64,000 bases of DNA from NCBI GenBank assembly GCA_019022495.1, contig JAFEKR010000003.1, forward strand, positions 4,030,001-4,094,000, in the 5' to 3' direction. The position numbers and the translations under genes were made by a program. The notes under the pieces are model-generated. The model saw only the letters and a program-made list of their open reading frames with translations. It did no database searches and was not told where the DNA came from. Of the stretch, positions 62,201 to 64,000 are shown one piece after another (position 1 is the stretch's first letter; every line of letters starts with the position of its first letter). Source of the DNA: Epichloe hybrida (lineage: Eukaryota > Ascomycota > Sordariomycetes > Hypocreales > Clavicipitaceae).

Positions 62201-64000
62201 ACGGCACGATCAAGCCAGCAGCCCGGGGGCTCTCTCACAATACCGTCTACATGGCTTGCTGGAAGCATGCACTGATTCTTAGCGTTGACCCGCACCCCGA
62301 GGTTCAGCGTGAAGCCACCCTCGTCGTCGACTACGTTCACAATGCCCTGATCAATTCCACCGTGGGAGAGGCCGCCCAGATGGCGATGCGAGAAATCCAG
62401 ACCCGAGCCAGGCAAGCAGCTTTTCTGAGAAATGCGGCACACGCAGCGCAAAGATCCAACATTGGTGGACAGGCAACCGCTCCGCTTCCATCACCCGGGC
62501 TGCTTCGGCGGACAGCCAGTCTGCTCTTCCAATCGCTTGTTGGGAGCGAGGACAAATCAAGGCCAACCACTCCTGCAAGCCCGATTCCTCCGCGATCACC
62601 GTCGTCCAAGCCCGGCCCGGATCAGATGGCTGCTCCCCCGGAACAGATTGACCAAGCGTCAGCACCAGCGACATACAATGTTGCGCGCGAGCCAACGACT
62701 GGTGCTTATGAGGCAAGGGACCTCTCCAAGCCCCCTAGTCTGCCGCGCAAAAGCAGATTTCTCGAGTGGTCCATTGAGTATTTCCGCGAACCACAGATGA
62801 AGCCGAGCGAGGCAGAAGAGCCTGGTAGCACCGAGTACAATGCGCGTCTGTGGAGAAGAGCTCGCAACGAGAACATGCTCCGGGAGACGCAACCCCTCAA
62901 ACAGATCGCGGGCACTCACAAGTGGAACAATCAGCTGGGTATCGTGAATAATGGTGCCCAGCCAGCCAAGATGACGTTTCATCAATACGAGGATCATTTG
63001 GCCGTCTCGGATGAAGGGAACACTGTGTACCTATGGGACTGGAAAAAGCAGAGCAGGCTGACCCGATTCTCCAACGGCAACCCCCAGGGGTCAAAGATCA
63101 GCGATATGAGGTTCATCAATGAAGACGACCAGGCATTCTTGATGACTGGCTCTTCCGACGGTGTGATCCGCGTCTATCGCAACTACGACTCGGATGACGA
63201 GATTGAGCTCGCGACTTCCTGGCGAGCTTTGACGCACATGGTTCCCAGTAACGTGAACTCGGGCATGGTGTTCGACTGGCAGCAAGTTACTGGGCGGGTT
63301 CTCGTGGCAGGAGATGTGAGAGTCATTCGCGTGTGGTATGCTGCGCACGAGACTTGCATCATGGATATACCGGCTCGATCTGGCTCGTGTGTCACATCTT
63401 TGACCTCGGATCAAATGACTGGCAACATCTTTGTTGCCGGGTTCGGCGACGGTGCTGTCCGAGTATTCGACACGAGACAGCGCCCCCAGGACTCCATGGT
63501 ACGCAAGTGGAAGGATGAATCAGACCGACAATGGATCAAGAGTGTGCACATGCAACGAGGCGGACAGCGCGAGCTGGTCAGTGCTAGCCGCAACGGCAAG
63601 ATCAAGGTCTGGGACATCAGGATGGATAGGCCACTGCACTCATTTCAAACGACGCGGGATACGCTGCGAACTGCCAGCACGCACGAGCATTTGCCCGTTT
63701 TTGCAGTGTATGCCTTGACCCAGTACCAAAAAAAAAATTATTCCTGACTACTGACTCACAGACTTGCTAACATGTTTATGAACAGGGGCACATCGCATCA
63801 TGCCGTCAAGGTATTCAACCTGGATGGCAACGAGCTTTCTCGGCTCGAGCCTTACTCTAGTTTCCTACAGCAGAACCGAGGTGGTCCCATCTCAGCGACG
63901 GCGTTCCATCCACACCGGCCGATCTTGGGTTGTGCAGCCCGTGGCGATCATCACATCAATCTCTTCACGTGCGAGAAGGCGGAGGCTCTGCACTTTGGCT
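59228..64000 (+). CDS. KOG1: Raptor/Kog1/Mip1, TORC1 scaffold subunit, 3' end outside window
   Basis: Substrate-recruiting scaffold of TOR complex 1, coupling nutrient state to growth, autophagy and translation, usually at the vacuole. Exons are 59228-59851, 60100-63707 and 63786 onward, at least 1480 residues. The first 208 are Ser/Pro/Gln-rich and disordered, containing LVEDSDTEEEFREWG. The raptor N-terminal conserved domain follows from NWYMYFTDKRHE, with the caspase-like fold landmarks HYNGHGVP and VWDCSEAGN. A HEAT/armadillo region comes next, then a Pro-rich linker and a WD40 propeller from about LGIVNNGAQPA (VYLWDW, GVIRVYR, IRVWYAA, IKVWDIR). Intron 1 is 248 bases with a GCTAAC branch; intron 2 is 78 bases and contains A9. 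Only a short C-terminal piece should be missing beyond 64000. Confidence 0.97.

Overview
The window is nuclear DNA of a filamentous ascomycete. Genes carry short spliceosomal introns, mostly 47 to 260 bases, with GT donors, CTAAC/CTGAC-type branch sites and AG acceptors. The protein set (malate synthase with a peroxisomal tail, FlbC, Tea1/TeaA, raptor/Kog1, a Dnf1-type flippase, a tetraspanin) fits Pezizomycotina. From protein similarity I infer Sordariomycetes, probably Hypocreales; species is not decidable by eye.

Layout from left to right: 3'-truncated Msc7-type aldehyde dehydrogenase (-); Dnf1/2-type P4-ATPase (-); probable Nse6-like protein (+); V-ATPase subunit E (-); NIPA-like/DUF803 membrane protein (+); tetraspanin (-); a 5-kb gene-free stretch; the MADS-box factor MCM1 (+), with its 5' coding part broken by three small indels; a Ctr copper transporter (-); the conidiation regulator FlbC (-); an 8.4-kb gene-free, repeat-rich stretch; malate synthase (-); a Gin4/Hsl1-type kinase (-); an intron-containing tRNA-Gly (+); SMC5 (+); the kelch cell-end marker Tea1 (-); and Kog1/raptor (+), cut by the right window edge. 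Exon junctions were worked out by reading frame and splice consensus, and the exon sums give whole codons for every complete gene except MCM1.

The genes do not form a metabolic cluster. Several share themes: polar growth and development (flippase, Tea1, Gin4-like kinase, tetraspanin, FlbC, MCM1), genome stability (SMC5 and the Nse6-like protein, 36 kb apart) and nutrient or vacuolar control (Kog1, V-ATPase E, Ctr, malate synthase). I infer housekeeping synteny rather than co-regulation. I saw no transposon, CRISPR array or secondary-metabolite cluster.

The observations most worth checking are the frame breaks in MCM1; a last intron in malate synthase whose retention gives an immediate stop and removes the SKL signal; runs of 10 to 19 C directly after three 5' splice sites; a recurrent TACGGA/TCCGTA intergenic motif that also forms exact palindromes; and several tandem arrays with 10- to 11-bp units.
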